A DNA stretch of 50,603 bases from SAR202 cluster bacterium bin90. Lineage in GTDB: Bacteria > Chloroflexota > Dehalococcoidia > Lucifugimonadales > JADFKI01. The notes beneath the pieces are model-generated. The model saw only the letters and a program-made list of their open reading frames with translations, ran no database searches and was not told where the DNA came from. Position 1 is the first letter of the stretch; every line of letters begins with the position of its first letter. A program made the translations under genes and the position numbers. The stretch covers positions 1-50,603 of the forward strand of contig MPND01000025.1 in NCBI GenBank assembly GCA_002238855.1, written 5' to 3'. Below, in pieces: positions 17,785 through 26,208 of the stretch.

Positions 17785-18813
17785 ATGAAAATCCTAGGCA
17801 TAGAAACATCGTGCGATGAAACTGCCGCCGCAGTCATTGAGGACGGCAATTACATTCACTCCAACGTCGTAGCTTCCCAGGCAACGTTGCACGCCCAATA
17901 CGGTGGCATCGTCCCTGAGATTGCATCGCGTCAGCACATGATAACGATCATCCCGGTGATCAGGCAGGCGCTCGACGAAGCATCGCTCGATGCCCACGAG
18001 CTCGATGGAGTTGCCGTCACGCACGGGCCGGGACTTGCAGGTTCACTGCTCATCGGCGTGAACGCGGCAAAAGGCTTTGCCCTGTCCAAGGAGCTTCCAT
18101 TCATCGGCTTGAACCATCTGGAAGGGCACATATATGCTGCGTGGCTCGAGGAAGGAGTCAATCCAGAAGTGTTGCCCGGATTTCCCTTGATGTGCCTCAT
18201 CGCTTCAGGCGGACATACGGACCTGATCCTGATGAAGGGTCACGGAGACTACACGCTCATCGCGCGCACCAGAGATGATGCGGCGGGCGAAGCATTCGAC
18301 AAGGCTGCGCGTGCCCTGGGACTTGGCTTTCCGGGCGGGCCCGAGATTCAACGAGTCGCGGAACACAGCCACGGAGGAGAGCCGCGTTTCCCGCGCCCCG
18401 TCGTCCGGAACTCGCTGGACTTCAGCTTCAGCGGTCTGAAGACGGCCGTGGCACGCCGCGCGGAAGAGTACGGTATGTACCCTCCCTCTGAGGATCGACC
18501 GCCAGACCCACAGCAGGTCTCCAATATGGCGGACGCCTTTCAGCAGGCAGTAGTGGACTCCATGGTGCAGCGCACGATCCAGGCTGTGGAGCAGTTTCGT
18601 GTGAAAGGCGTGATACTCGGAGGCGGTGTGGCGGCCAATAGCCACCTGCGACAGGAGATGCACAAGCGGGTACCCGTCGAAGTGATCGTCCCGCGCCCAG
18701 GGCTTTGCACCGACAACGGCGCTATGATGGGAGCGGCAGGTTTCTTTCACTTCAGGAACGAAATACAGTCGCAGTGGGATGTGGATGTCATCCCCAATCT
18801 GCGGCTTGGCTGA
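17785..18813 (+). CDS. tsaD: tRNA N6-threonylcarbamoyladenosine transferase subunit
   Basis: Catalytic subunit of the TsaBDE complex that places the threonylcarbamoyl group on A37 of ANN-reading tRNAs. The 342-residue length is standard. It has the opening ILGIETSCDETAAAV (ASKHA fold phosphate loop), VTHGPGLAGSLLIG, LNHLEGHI with metal-binding His 111 and His 115, LIASGGHTDL, and GGGVAANSHLR, with CTDNGAMMG near the end. It begins 37 bases after the dehydratase gene with GAGGAT upstream. This is an essential housekeeping gene, which supports the view that this region is core chromosome. Confidence 0.97.
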   Translation: MKILGIETSCDETAAAVIEDGNYIHSNVVASQATLHAQYGGIVPEIASRQHMITIIPVIRQALDEASLDAHELDGVAVTHGPGLAGSLLIGVNAAKGFALSKELPFIGLNHLEGHIYAAWLEEGVNPEVLPGFPLMCLIASGGHTDLILMKGHGDYTLIARTRDDAAGEAFDKAARALGLGFPGGPEIQRVAEHSHGGEPRFPRPVVRNSLDFSFSGLKTAVARRAEEYGMYPPSEDRPPDPQQVSNMADAFQQAVVDSMVQRTIQAVEQFRVKGVILGGGVAANSHLRQEMHKRVPVEVIVPRPGLCTDNGAMMGAAGFFHFRNEIQSQWDVDVIPNLRLG

Positions 18814-18856
18814 GTCCGTCCTTATCTCTCAGAAATTTAGCCGCCAGCAGTTTGCA

Positions 18857-19378
18857 CTACCGCGGCGAGAACGTCTTCGCTCGACTGTACTTTGGGTCGC
18901 GCCGCTCATCCTTTAGTTCGAAGAGCCGCGCGATGAGTGCCTCGGCGTCAGACTGGTCGCCGTCGCCCTTCAGAGCGCACTGTATTTCTGCGCCCCCTGC
19001 CTTGAATACGAGCGCATGCTCGCCACGAGACAGCAGTCGATCGACGATCAGGTACACCCCCATAAGGGCGACAACGGCAGCAGCCACGATTGACAAGGTC
19101 TGATTCTCGATGACCCGCCAGAGCATCGCGGACACGAAGAATGCAAGCACCGCCCAGATGAATGCGCTGTAGCCCTCCACCGACTGCTGCGTAACCTCGA
19201 CAGCGCTTATGTCCTCGATCGCTGCGTACGCAGTCTTCTGGTTGGACCCGGAGCCACTGACATGAATGATGCGCTTACCGGTCAGTAGCACAATGTTGCT
19301 GCCGCCTGAGCCAGCGCCCTCGTCTGTGCCCAGCGACTCATGGACTACCTCGTCCGCCATAAGCTTGACCCCCATCAT
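18857..19378 (-). CDS. Small membrane protein with PH-like domain, unknown function
   Basis: 173-residue protein of no recognised family. The N-terminal half looks like a pleckstrin-homology-type strand series (VVHESLG, NIVLLTGKRIIHV, AYAAIEDISAVEV). Two hydrophobic helices follow (AFIWAVLAFFVSAMLW and LSIVAAAVVALMGVYLI), then a short soluble tail with ALVFKAGGAEIQCAL. PH-like membrane proteins often begin with a sentence like 'LTGKRI', so this assignment is plausible but soft. The start is doubtful: ATG at 19,378 has AAGGG upstream, while ATG at 19,423 has GGAG five bases upstream and would add 15 charged residues overlapping nothing. It lies just downstream of the amidohydrolase on the same strand. 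Confidence 0.65.
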   Translation of the reverse strand: MMGVKLMADEVVHESLGTDEGAGSGGSNIVLLTGKRIIHVSGSGSNQKTAYAAIEDISAVEVTQQSVEGYSAFIWAVLAFFVSAMLWRVIENQTLSIVAAAVVALMGVYLIVDRLLSRGEHALVFKAGGAEIQCALKGDGDQSDAEALIARLFELKDERRDPKYSRAKTFSPR

Positions 19379-19469
19379 TGTGCCCTTCGTCCCTTCGTCT
19401 CGTCTTGCTCTGGCTCGTAACATCTGCGCTCCATTTGGGGTTTGGTCGGAGTTTCTTCTGACTTCAATC

Positions 19470-20723
19470 CTAAGGACTGCGCTTCGCACCGTTCGAAACG
19501 CGCTTGTCAAAGTAAGCCATGCCATCCTTCATGACATACTTGACAGACTTGCCCCGTTCTAGGATCGAGACATCGTCGAGGGGATTGCCCTCTACAAGTA
19601 TGAGATCAGCTCTCTTGCCGGCCGCGATAGTACCGATTTCTGATTCCGAGCCAACGCACTTTGCTGCGTCGCCTGTCGCCGCTACTATGGCCTGCATCGG
19701 CGTCATTCCAGCCTCTACGAGGCAACTGAGTTCGTGGGCATTGTTACCGTGCTCCCAGCCGCCCTCGTCCGTTCCTGCGGTCACAATAACGCCGTATTCT
19801 ATTGCCATTTCCAAGCTCTTCACATGGTGCTCACGCAGGGCAGCGGCGCGCGCCCTGCCGTGGGGCGTGCCGTGAGTGGCGTGGAATGTGTACACTCCAT
19901 AAGTTGGCGTGAAAGCGATGCCTTTCTCGGCCATCATTTCCAGCAACTGTGGATCCTCGTCAAGGTAGGAGCCATGCTCGATGGAATCCACACCGACCTC
20001 GATAGCCATGCGCAGGCCTTCTCCACCGAGTGCGTGACACATCACGCGTCGTCCGCGCTTGTGAGCCTCATCCACCAGTGCCTCAAGTTCATCCCTCTCG
20101 AAGAGAACATCCTTTGGTCCCAGACCGGCTGTTGAGCTTGCCCCACCGGTCGTTGCCGTCTTTATCACGTCGGCACCTACGCCCACCATCTCGCGCACTT
20201 TGGCGCGCATGCCCACGGGCCCGTCCGCCACGCCCCATGGCAGTCCGGAGTCTTCACCTGCGGGCGGCCTGTATCCCAGCGGACTGATCCTGTCTCCCAT
20301 TCCGCCGGTTGGAGTGATGAATCCGAGCGCAACCTGAAGCCTTGGTCCCGGCACCAAGCCTTCATCCACAGCCAGACGGAATCCCGCATCCAACCCGCCG
20401 GCATCCCTTACCGTGGTGTAACCAGTCTCCAGGGTCTGGTTCAGTACCGAAGCAATTCGAAGATGGCGCGTGCTGCGAGGCTCCGTGATACCCCAACGAC
20501 TTGCAATCTCATAGCTGAATGACGCTAGATGGTCGTGCGTGTCGATCAATCCCGGCATCAAGGTCATTCCATTCGCGTCAATCGCCTCGACACCCTCTGG
20601 AATCTGAACGCTGCGCCTGCTTCCGGCTGCCACAATTGACGTGCCTTCGATGAGAATCGCTGCATCGCTTACCGGCGCTCTCCCGCTGCCGTCAATCAAA
20701 GTCGCCCCTGTGATCGCCTTCAT
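19470..20723 (-). CDS. Amidohydrolase family protein (imidazolonepropionase/prolidase-like)
   Basis: 417-residue metal-dependent hydrolase. It has the small beta-domain opening (AITGATLIDGSG), the LMPGLIDTHDHL metal motif (His-x-His), VIKTATTGG (candidate bridging Lys), VMCHALGGEGL, SIEHGS and TAGTDEGG with the catalytic Asp, then GKRADLILVEGNPLDD, which closes the beta domain. This pattern matches the imidazolonepropionase-like and Xaa-Pro dipeptidase-like amidohydrolases, which hydrolyse cyclic amides, peptides or carbamates. The start is ATG at 20,723 with AGGAGG upstream; the 16 residues before it are discarded. It shares a strand and probably a transcript with the downstream PH-like protein. 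Confidence 0.9.
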   Translation of the reverse strand: MKAITGATLIDGSGRAPVSDAAILIEGTSIVAAGSRRSVQIPEGVEAIDANGMTLMPGLIDTHDHLASFSYEIASRWGITEPRSTRHLRIASVLNQTLETGYTTVRDAGGLDAGFRLAVDEGLVPGPRLQVALGFITPTGGMGDRISPLGYRPPAGEDSGLPWGVADGPVGMRAKVREMVGVGADVIKTATTGGASSTAGLGPKDVLFERDELEALVDEAHKRGRRVMCHALGGEGLRMAIEVGVDSIEHGSYLDEDPQLLEMMAEKGIAFTPTYGVYTFHATHGTPHGRARAAALREHHVKSLEMAIEYGVIVTAGTDEGGWEHGNNAHELSCLVEAGMTPMQAIVAATGDAAKCVGSESEIGTIAAGKRADLILVEGNPLDDVSILERGKSVKYVMKDGMAYFDKRVSNGAKRSP

Positions 20724-20807
20724 GCCTGCCTCCTGCTTTCTCCCTTGGAGTCTCACCAGTGATGATAACATTTCTGCATCCTATCCTCATGGAGGTCGCC
20801 GTAATTG

Positions 20808-20837
20808 TTGGACGAAGCACCCTCGCTGTGCTATTCT
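20808..20837 (+). promoter_or_regulatory. Predicted promoter for the fold-III PLP gene pair
   Basis: TTGGAC at 20,808-20,813 and TATTCT at 20,832-20,837 are separated by 18 bases, with an extended TG before the -10. The position, 43 bases before the ATG at 20,881 and diverging from the amidohydrolase, fits a promoter. No operator is evident. Confidence 0.45.
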
Positions 20838-20880
20838 CCAACCTGATTTGCCCAACAGAATTAATTCATAGGAGTTCTTT

Positions 20881-21990
20881 ATGGAACGCCCAATTCTCAA
20901 GCCGGTTGGCACTCCCGTTGAGGAGTTGGACACGCCGGCTCTGGTTGTGGATTTGGATGTCCTCGAAGCCAACATTAGACACGTCCACTCTTCCTTCAGA
21001 GACTCTTCAGCAAGGCTCCGTCCGTACGTTGAGACGCACCGTTGCCCCGCGATCGCACACAGGCAGATAGCTGCCGGGGGCACGGTCGGCGGCATAGCGG
21101 TCGCGGGCGTTGCGGAAGCGGAGTTGTTTGCTCAAAATGGCATCTCCGATGTCCTCGTCGTTAATGAAGTGGTGACCGCGTCCAAGATTGCTCGCCTCTG
21201 CGCGCTAGCCAGGCAGGTGCGCGTGACTGCCGTTGTTGACAATCCTGTGAATGTCCGCAGCCTGTCCGAAGCGGCACAGGCGAGTGGCATTGCGCTCAAT
21301 GTGCTCGTACACCTCAATACCGGACAAGAGGGAAGCGGCGTAGCGCCGGGTGCCCCAGTGTTGGAACTGGCTCAGGCAATCGTCCAGAGCGATGCGCTCA
21401 ATTTCGGAGGGCTGATGACTCTCGACGACCCAGACCCAACTGCAGACGCCGACTCATTAGAAAATCAATCGCGTGACCGGATTCAACAGACGCTTGACGC
21501 CCGACGGCAGCTGGAGGGCGCTGGCATAAGCGTATCAACTGTCGCTGTCAGCGGAACACAGTGCTACAAGCTGGCTTCGCAAATGCCCGGTGTGACCGAG
21601 GTCATCGCTGGGGCGTACGCACTGATGGACCAGCGTCACGGCTCAGTCTCTCCTGCCCTTCAGCCCTCGGCGAAAGTGATGGCAGCAGTGACCAGTCTCC
21701 CGGAACCGGGAACTGCTATTCTCGACACGGGCCGCAAGGCGATGGGCGACGACTACGGCTTTCCTGTCATAGAAGGCCGCGATGACCTTGATGTAGCATC
21801 GATGAGCGCGGAGCACGGCAAGCTGCTATGGAATGACGGAGCCGACGTTACGCTGGCTCTTGGTGACAGAATCTGGTTCACGCCTATGGACATTGGTGCC
21901 TGCGTAAATGTGTACGACTACATACAGGCGGTCCGTGGCGGTAAGCTAGAAGCAGTACTCGCTATTTCAGCGCGTGGCCTATATCGCTAG
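20881..21990 (+). CDS. Fold-III PLP-type (D-threonine aldolase/alanine racemase N-domain) paralog lacking the Schiff-base lysine
   Basis: 369-residue protein with the layout of the DSD1/D-threonine aldolase family: opening strand DTPALVVDLDVLEANI, TIM-barrel, then a C-terminal beta domain ending in VEAVLAISARG-like sequence (LEAVLAISARGLYR). In family members the motif RPHxKTHK carries the PLP lysine. Here it reads RPYVETHR, with Glu 51 in the lysine position. The C-terminal metal motif (His-x-Cys after a Pro) is also altered (PMDIGACVN). It therefore looks like a pseudoenzyme or a protein with a changed chemistry. AGGAG lies 6 bases before the ATG. A paralog follows 60 bases downstream. Confidence 0.8.
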   Translation: MERPILKPVGTPVEELDTPALVVDLDVLEANIRHVHSSFRDSSARLRPYVETHRCPAIAHRQIAAGGTVGGIAVAGVAEAELFAQNGISDVLVVNEVVTASKIARLCALARQVRVTAVVDNPVNVRSLSEAAQASGIALNVLVHLNTGQEGSGVAPGAPVLELAQAIVQSDALNFGGLMTLDDPDPTADADSLENQSRDRIQQTLDARRQLEGAGISVSTVAVSGTQCYKLASQMPGVTEVIAGAYALMDQRHGSVSPALQPSAKVMAAVTSLPEPGTAILDTGRKAMGDDYGFPVIEGRDDLDVASMSAEHGKLLWNDGADVTLALGDRIWFTPMDIGACVNVYDYIQAVRGGKLEAVLAISARGLYR

Positions 21991-22050
21991 GCTTGCCATT
22001 CACTCACAAGAAGTCACTCATTCGCACGATTGAAATACTGGAGCGCACCA

Positions 22051-23151
22051 ATGGAAAACTACCGACCGCTCATAGGAACTGACATCTCAGATCTCGAAAC
22101 GCCGTGCCTAATTGTTGACATAGACCTGCTTGAGCGCAACTACCAGATCATCGCCGACACCTACCGCGATACGGAGTGCAAGATGCGCGCGCACATCAAG
22201 AACCTGAAATCTCCTCCGCTGGCACACATGCAGATTCGCGCGGGTGGCACGGTGGGCGGTGTCTGTGCGGCTAAAGTCTCCGAGGCGGAGGCGATGGTTG
22301 ACGGCGGAATCGATGACATTCTCATTCCAAATCAGGTCGTAACGCCCGATAAGATCGCGCGCCTGTGCAGCCTGGCAAGGCAGGCAAAGATGATGGTCGC
22401 AGCGGACAACACCGACAACCTGCAGGCGATATCCGATGTCGCAGCTGAGATGGGTGTCTCCGTTGGAGTAGTAATCGAAGTTGACACACAGATGGAGCGC
22501 GCGGGTATCCGAGCCACGGAACAGGGTGTGGTCCTTGCCAAGTTCGCCGATTCGTTGCCCGGAGTCGATTTCAAGGGAGTAATGAGCCACCAGACCCTTC
22601 CCGGCCAGCCCGACCGTGAGACCCGTTTCATCGAAGGCCCGCGCTTCATTCAGAAAACACTGGATGTCAAGGACGCAATCGAGGCTGAGGGCATCGCCGT
22701 GGAAGTCGTCTCAGCAGGGGAGAGTTGGACATACGACATCTGCCCGACGATTCCAGGCGTTACGGAAGTCGAGGGCGGCACTTATGCCCTGATGTCCCAC
22801 GCATACGCATACATGGAGGATTTCGAGTTTGCGGGCAAGATTCTTGGCACCGTTACCAGCACGCCGCGCCCGGGTGTTGCCATCGGTGACACCGGATCGC
22901 GCTGTCTCGCATCACCCAGCGGCGTACTGCCAGAAATATATGGAGTGGATGGCGTACGCGTTGACTCTCTCGGCGCAAACCATATCGTCTTGAAGTCAGA
23001 CGGGCAGATGCCCCTAAGTCTAGGCGACAAGTTCGAGCTCATATCCGGACAGCAAGACATCATGGTGAACCGCTGGGACCAGTTCGTCGGCATTAGAGAC
23101 GGAAAGGTCGAAGCCGTCTGGGACATCACTGCGCGCGGCTGCCACAATTAG
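22051..23151 (+). CDS. Fold-III PLP-type (D-threonine aldolase-like) paralog retaining the lysine
   Basis: 366-residue sister of the preceding gene, sharing the barrel strands (LETPCLIVDIDLLERN, AGGTVGGVCAAKVSEAEA, ILIPNQVVTPDKIARLC) and the end VEAVWDITARG. Here the Schiff-base position is kept: RAHIKNLKSP has Lys 50. The usual C-terminal His-x-Cys metal site of D-threonine aldolases is not seen (SGQQDIMVNRWD instead), so it is unlikely to be a standard aldolase. Family members act on D-threonine, D-serine or 3-hydroxyaspartate with PLP. The start is ATG at 22,051, 7 bases after GGAG; TTG at 22,030 is less likely. The two paralogs may form a heteromeric enzyme, which is inference. Confidence 0.8.
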   Translation: MENYRPLIGTDISDLETPCLIVDIDLLERNYQIIADTYRDTECKMRAHIKNLKSPPLAHMQIRAGGTVGGVCAAKVSEAEAMVDGGIDDILIPNQVVTPDKIARLCSLARQAKMMVAADNTDNLQAISDVAAEMGVSVGVVIEVDTQMERAGIRATEQGVVLAKFADSLPGVDFKGVMSHQTLPGQPDRETRFIEGPRFIQKTLDVKDAIEAEGIAVEVVSAGESWTYDICPTIPGVTEVEGGTYALMSHAYAYMEDFEFAGKILGTVTSTPRPGVAIGDTGSRCLASPSGVLPEIYGVDGVRVDSLGANHIVLKSDGQMPLSLGDKFELISGQQDIMVNRWDQFVGIRDGKVEAVWDITARGCHN

Positions 23152-23169
23152 AGCGATGGCGTCAGTGAA

Positions 23170-23784
23170 ATGAGCCTGAGCAAGCGCCTCTTTGCTGCCG
23201 GTTACGATCTGCTGAATTCCGGGGTTGAGGGCCGTGTAGTGCCGTTTCGCAGGCGGACTGCAGGTCTTGCACGAGGGGATGTTCTGGAAGTGGGCGGCGG
23301 CACTGGAGCGAATCTGCCATTCTACCCACCTGAAACGATAGTTACTTTCATCGAACCTGACCCCTATATGGCGAAGCGTCTGAGAGGACATATTCTCAAT
23401 CAGCGACGGCAGGCATCCATTGTTCAACAGGTTGGCGAAAGCCTACCTTTTGCGGACGCCAGCTTTGATACGGTCGTAACGACCCTGGTTCTTTGCATGG
23501 TCCATGACGCCGATGCCGTAGTCCGGGAAGTCAGGCGCGTCTTGAAGCCGGGTGGTGCGTTCCTGTTTTACGAGCATGTCATTTCCCCACGACCCCGCGG
23601 ACAATGGTGGCAGCACAAGCTCAACCCTATCTGGAAGTGTCTGACTACCGGTTGCAATCTCGACAGAGACCTCACCGGATCAATCCAGCGGGCTGGCTTC
23701 ACCACTGTGGAAGTGGAGCAGTTCGACCTATCAGTGGGACTGCCGATTACGATTCCAAACATCGTGGGCGCAGCCAAAGCTTGA
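23170..23784 (+). CDS. Class I SAM-dependent methyltransferase
   Basis: 204-residue methyltransferase of the UbiE/Methyltransf_11 type. Motif I is VLEVGGGTGANLPFY. The acidic residue that binds the ribose follows in FIEPDPYM, motif for post-I is SLPFADASFDTVV, and the later FLFYEHVISPRPR is typical of a small group of uncharacterised methyltransferases. The substrate is unknown. It begins 18 bases after the PLP paralog stop and appears to share its transcript. The ATG is supported by the good fit to family length and to the N-terminal ordering of motifs, although the ribosome site is weak. Confidence 0.85.
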   Translation: MSLSKRLFAAGYDLLNSGVEGRVVPFRRRTAGLARGDVLEVGGGTGANLPFYPPETIVTFIEPDPYMAKRLRGHILNQRRQASIVQQVGESLPFADASFDTVVTTLVLCMVHDADAVVREVRRVLKPGGAFLFYEHVISPRPRGQWWQHKLNPIWKCLTTGCNLDRDLTGSIQRAGFTTVEVEQFDLSVGLPITIPNIVGAAKA

Positions 23785-23821
23785 CTGCAGACTCTTGCGG
23801 CTCCGACATAGTGAGGCTTCC

Positions 23822-24316
23822 GTGTCCACCAGGCAGAGCATACCGAAATGGTACGATGACAGAGGCAACCGAGTTGCCCGGATGCCGGACGCTTTGCAAG
23901 TTGCAGCCAGTGGCATAGTGTTTAACGCTCTGGGCGAGGTACTGCTTCAAAAGCGATCTGACAATGGCTGGTGGGGACTGCCATCAGGCTATGTGGATGT
24001 GGGCGAGTCCGTAGAGCAAGGAGCGATACGCGAGATTTGGGAAGAAACAGGAATCCACTCTAGAATAAGGCGTCTCGTTGGAGTGTATTCAAACCCGCAG
24101 TACAATGTCATCAGCGCATATCCGGATGGGAGCCTCATTCAATTCGCAATAATAATCTTCGAGTGCGAGTATCTGTCAGGAGAATTGCAGGTTTCGGAAG
24201 AGAGCACTGATGTAGGATACTTCCCAATCGCTCGCCTCCCTGAAGACATCCTACTTTGTGACTTGCAGGCAATTGAAGACGCATTGGAAAACAGAATTGA
24301 GCCATTTGTCAGATAA
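23822..24316 (+). CDS. Nudix hydrolase
   Basis: 164-residue Nudix protein that hydrolyses a nucleoside diphosphate linked to another moiety. The complete Nudix box is present (GYVDVGESVEQGAIREIWEETGI: Gly, 5 residues, Glu, 7 residues, REIWEETGI). The chain opens with SIPKWYDDRGNRVARMPDAL and ends with a YFPIARLPEDILL loop, which matches small ADP-ribose or NADH-pyrophosphatase-like members. The start is GTG at 23,822, with GAGG 6 bases upstream. A TTG at 23,795 would add nine residues. It overlaps no gene and is followed 12 bases later by the oxidase-fold gene. Confidence 0.9.
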   Translation: MSTRQSIPKWYDDRGNRVARMPDALQVAASGIVFNALGEVLLQKRSDNGWWGLPSGYVDVGESVEQGAIREIWEETGIHSRIRRLVGVYSNPQYNVISAYPDGSLIQFAIIIFECEYLSGELQVSEESTDVGYFPIARLPEDILLCDLQAIEDALENRIEPFVR

Positions 24317-24328
24317 GGAGGAAATGAT

Positions 24329-24754
24329 ATGGATTTCGAGAGGGCGCGCCCTTTTATGGAAACACATCACAGGGGAGTCATAGCAACGCAAAGGCCCGAC
24401 GGCGCGGCGCATTCCAGCATAGTCGTATGTGGCGCATACGAGGGCAAGGCGGCCTTCGTTTCAGTCTATCCACGTTCTCAGAAGATACGAAACTTGCGGC
24501 GCAATCCAAATTGCACCGTGCTTTGCGTAACCGACGACTGGCGTGAATGGGTATCCGTGGAGGGAGTTGCGACACTCCTCGACTACGGCAACATGGATGG
24601 CGAGGAGGCGCGCGTGATGCTGCGAAGAGTGTATATGGCATGCAGCGACACAGAACACCCCGATTGGGAAGAATACGACCAAGCAATGATAGACCAGGAA
24701 GCAGTTATCGTTCTCGTTGAGCCGAAGCGCGTGTATGGTTTGCTCCGAAGCTAG
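24329..24754 (+). CDS. Pyridoxamine 5'-phosphate oxidase-fold protein (F420/flavin-binding)
   Basis: 141-residue protein of the split-barrel flavin/F420-binding superfamily, as in TIGR03618-type F420-dependent enzymes. It has the family opening RPFMETHHRGVIATQRPDGAAHSSIV and a RSQKIRNLRRNPNCTVLCV segment where the cofactor binds, then WVSVEGVATL, and ends with the VLVEPKRVYG strand. Such proteins bind FMN, F420 or haem; which one is used here cannot be read. AAGGAGG lies 6 bases before the ATG, and the gene starts 12 bases after the Nudix stop. Confidence 0.85.
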   Translation: MDFERARPFMETHHRGVIATQRPDGAAHSSIVVCGAYEGKAAFVSVYPRSQKIRNLRRNPNCTVLCVTDDWREWVSVEGVATLLDYGNMDGEEARVMLRRVYMACSDTEHPDWEEYDQAMIDQEAVIVLVEPKRVYGLLRS

Positions 24755-24860
24755 AAGACTGTCTTGATATAATCTGCAGGCCATTAGCAAGGGCTGAACC
24801 TCGTCGCGACCAAGGAACACCAACCAACTGAGCACAATATCAGGATGAGAGCAATAAGAT

Positions 24861-25877
24861 ATGAGAGCAATAGGTTACACAGACAGGGGCACGATTTCAG
24901 CAGAGACTTCAGTTGTAGAATTCGAGGCGGACAGACCGCAGTCAGGTCCGAATGATCTGCTTGTTGAAGTCCGGGGTATCTCTGTCAATCCCGTCGATGT
25001 CAAAGTGCGGGCAAACAGACAGCCGCCGGCCGGACAGCCCCTCGTCCTAGGTTTCGACGCCGCTGGAATCGTGAAAGGAGTAGGGGAGACTACTACCCGG
25101 TTCAGACCCGGTGACGAGGTATTTTACGCCGGCGACATCACACGGCCCGGCACCAACGCCGAGCTTCACGTGGTCGATGAGCGCATCGTAGGTCGTAAAC
25201 CGTCAACACTCGGTTTCGCCGAAGCCGCCGCAATGCCGCTTACCAGTATCACCGCCTGGGAAATTCTGTTCGACAGCCTTGGGATCACAGAGGGGCAAGG
25301 CGCTGGGGAATCACTTCTCGTGATAGGCGGCGCCGGCGGTGTCCCATCAATCCTGATTCAGTTGGCGAAGAAGCTCACCGGCCTGACCGTCATTGCCACC
25401 GCATCGCGTCCGGACACGCGAGAGTGGGTCGAGAGGATGGGCGCGGATCACGTCATCAATCATCGCAATCCTCTCGACGAGGAGATGCGTGATCTGGGCA
25501 TAGAGCCGCGCTATGTAGCTTCACTTAACCATACCGATATGCACTTTTCGGCAATCATCGAATTGATCAAACCGCGGGGCCACATTGCATTGATCGACGA
25601 TCCACCGAGCCTGGACATTTCCGCCATCAAGTTCAAAGCCCTCACCTTCAGCTGGGAGTTCATGTTTGCTCGCTCCATGTTCAAGACCGAGGACATGGAC
25701 GCGCAGCATAGACTATTGAATAGAGTCGCCGACCTCTTGGACGAAGGCACGCTCATTTCTACTGTCAACGCGCATCTAGGGGATATGGGTGTCGCGAGCC
25801 TGCGCCAGGCGTTAGAACTGCAGGAGACTGGGGCTGCGATTGGCAAAACGGTCCTGGACGGATTCGTCACGGCGTGA
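24861..25877 (+). CDS. Medium-chain dehydrogenase/quinone oxidoreductase-like protein
   Basis: 338-residue NAD(P)H-dependent oxidoreductase of the zinc-type alcohol dehydrogenase/quinone oxidoreductase superfamily. The N-terminal GroES-like domain has [16 protein letters not shown] and [17 protein letters not shown] Rossmann domain follows, with [21 protein letters not shown] and [12 protein letters not shown]. The catalytic zinc ligands of true alcohol dehydrogenases are absent (Asn-Pro-Val-Asp in place of the zinc Cys), so it is the zinc-free, quinone-oxidoreductase-like branch (the YhdH/ZADH type). The start is ATG at 24,861. It sits in a small tandem duplication of ATGAGAGCAATA, 16 bases apart. 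It is the last chromosomal gene before the tRNA junction. Confidence 0.88.
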   Translation: MRAIGYTDRGTISAETSVVEFEADRPQSGPNDLLVEVRGISVNPVDVKVRANRQPPAGQPLVLGFDAAGIVKGVGETTTRFRPGDEVFYAGDITRPGTNAELHVVDERIVGRKPSTLGFAEAAAMPLTSITAWEILFDSLGITEGQGAGESLLVIGGAGGVPSILIQLAKKLTGLTVIATASRPDTREWVERMGADHVINHRNPLDEEMRDLGIEPRYVASLNHTDMHFSAIIELIKPRGHIALIDDPPSLDISAIKFKALTFSWEFMFARSMFKTEDMDAQHRLLNRVADLLDEGTLISTVNAHLGDMGVASLRQALELQETGAAIGKTVLDGFVTA

Positions 25878-25952
25878 CGGAAATAGAGCAAGGACGCAAT
25901 CCTGTAAGGGGTGGGCGTACGACCAATCCTCGATGCAGGTGCGTACAGTGGT

Positions 25953-25963
25953 TATGCTATAAT
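25953..25963 (+). promoter_or_regulatory. Extended -10 promoter of tRNA-Ser
   Basis: TATGCTATAAT at 25,953-25,963, an extended -10 with TGC before TATAAT, is 19 bases before the tRNA half. The same 11-base string lies upstream of argJ. A -35 is not clear (25,935-25,940 is GCAGGT), which extended -10 promoters tolerate. If the tRNA gene is broken, this promoter would transcribe into the element. Confidence 0.6.
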
Positions 25964-25981
25964 TTTTTGGTACTTCAGCGC

Positions 25982-26021
25982 GGAGAGATGGCCGAGCGGA
26001 CGAAGGCGCCGGTCTCGAAAA
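25982..26021 (+). tRNA. 5' half of tRNA-Ser(CGA), interrupted at the anticodon loop
   Basis: GGAGAGA (25,982-25,988) is the 5' acceptor strand, then T-G and a D arm with GCC (25,991-25,993) pairing GGC (26,005-26,007). The anticodon stem is CCGGT (26,009-26,013) and the loop is CTCGAAA (26,014-26,020) with anticodon CGA (26,016-26,018). From 26,022 the sequence (TTGCCGACATCC) no longer matches: the expected stem ACCGG, long variable arm, T arm and TCTCTCC are all missing. The 3' half is not found anywhere else in the window. This marks the left edge of the integrated element; the rest of the tRNA should lie at its other end or is lost. Confidence 0.82.
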
Positions 26022-26081
26022 TTGCCGACATCCATACGCGCCCGATACCGTCAGATACGCTCAGCGCGATATTAGACTGCT

Positions 26082-26105
26082 ATATGGGTCTTACATTACC
26101 CATAT
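26082..26105. repeat. 8-bp inverted repeat near the tRNA junction
   Basis: ATATGGGT (26,082-26,089) and ACCCATAT (26,098-26,105) are perfect complements with an 8-base spacer. It lies 60 bases inside the element, where arm sites for a tyrosine recombinase or a regulator are often found. Nothing else in the sequence identifies the partner. Confidence 0.5.
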
Positions 26106-26165
26106 CCGCGTGCGAAAGCCCGTCAGTCTTGCAGGCGGTGTGGGCAAAATGTGGGCAGCTAGGTA

Positions 26166-26208
26166 CAAAGGTTTTGCACCTTTGGGGACCGGTTGGTGAA
26201 CGAGGTCC
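26166..26208. repeat. Two adjacent small hairpins
   Basis: CAAAGGT (26,166-26,172) pairs with ACCTTTG (26,178-26,184) across TTTGC. Next, GGACC (26,186-26,190) pairs with GGTCC (26,204-26,208). Such paired hairpins near an element end can be recombinase sites or a structured leader RNA; no known RNA family is recognised. Confidence 0.35.
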
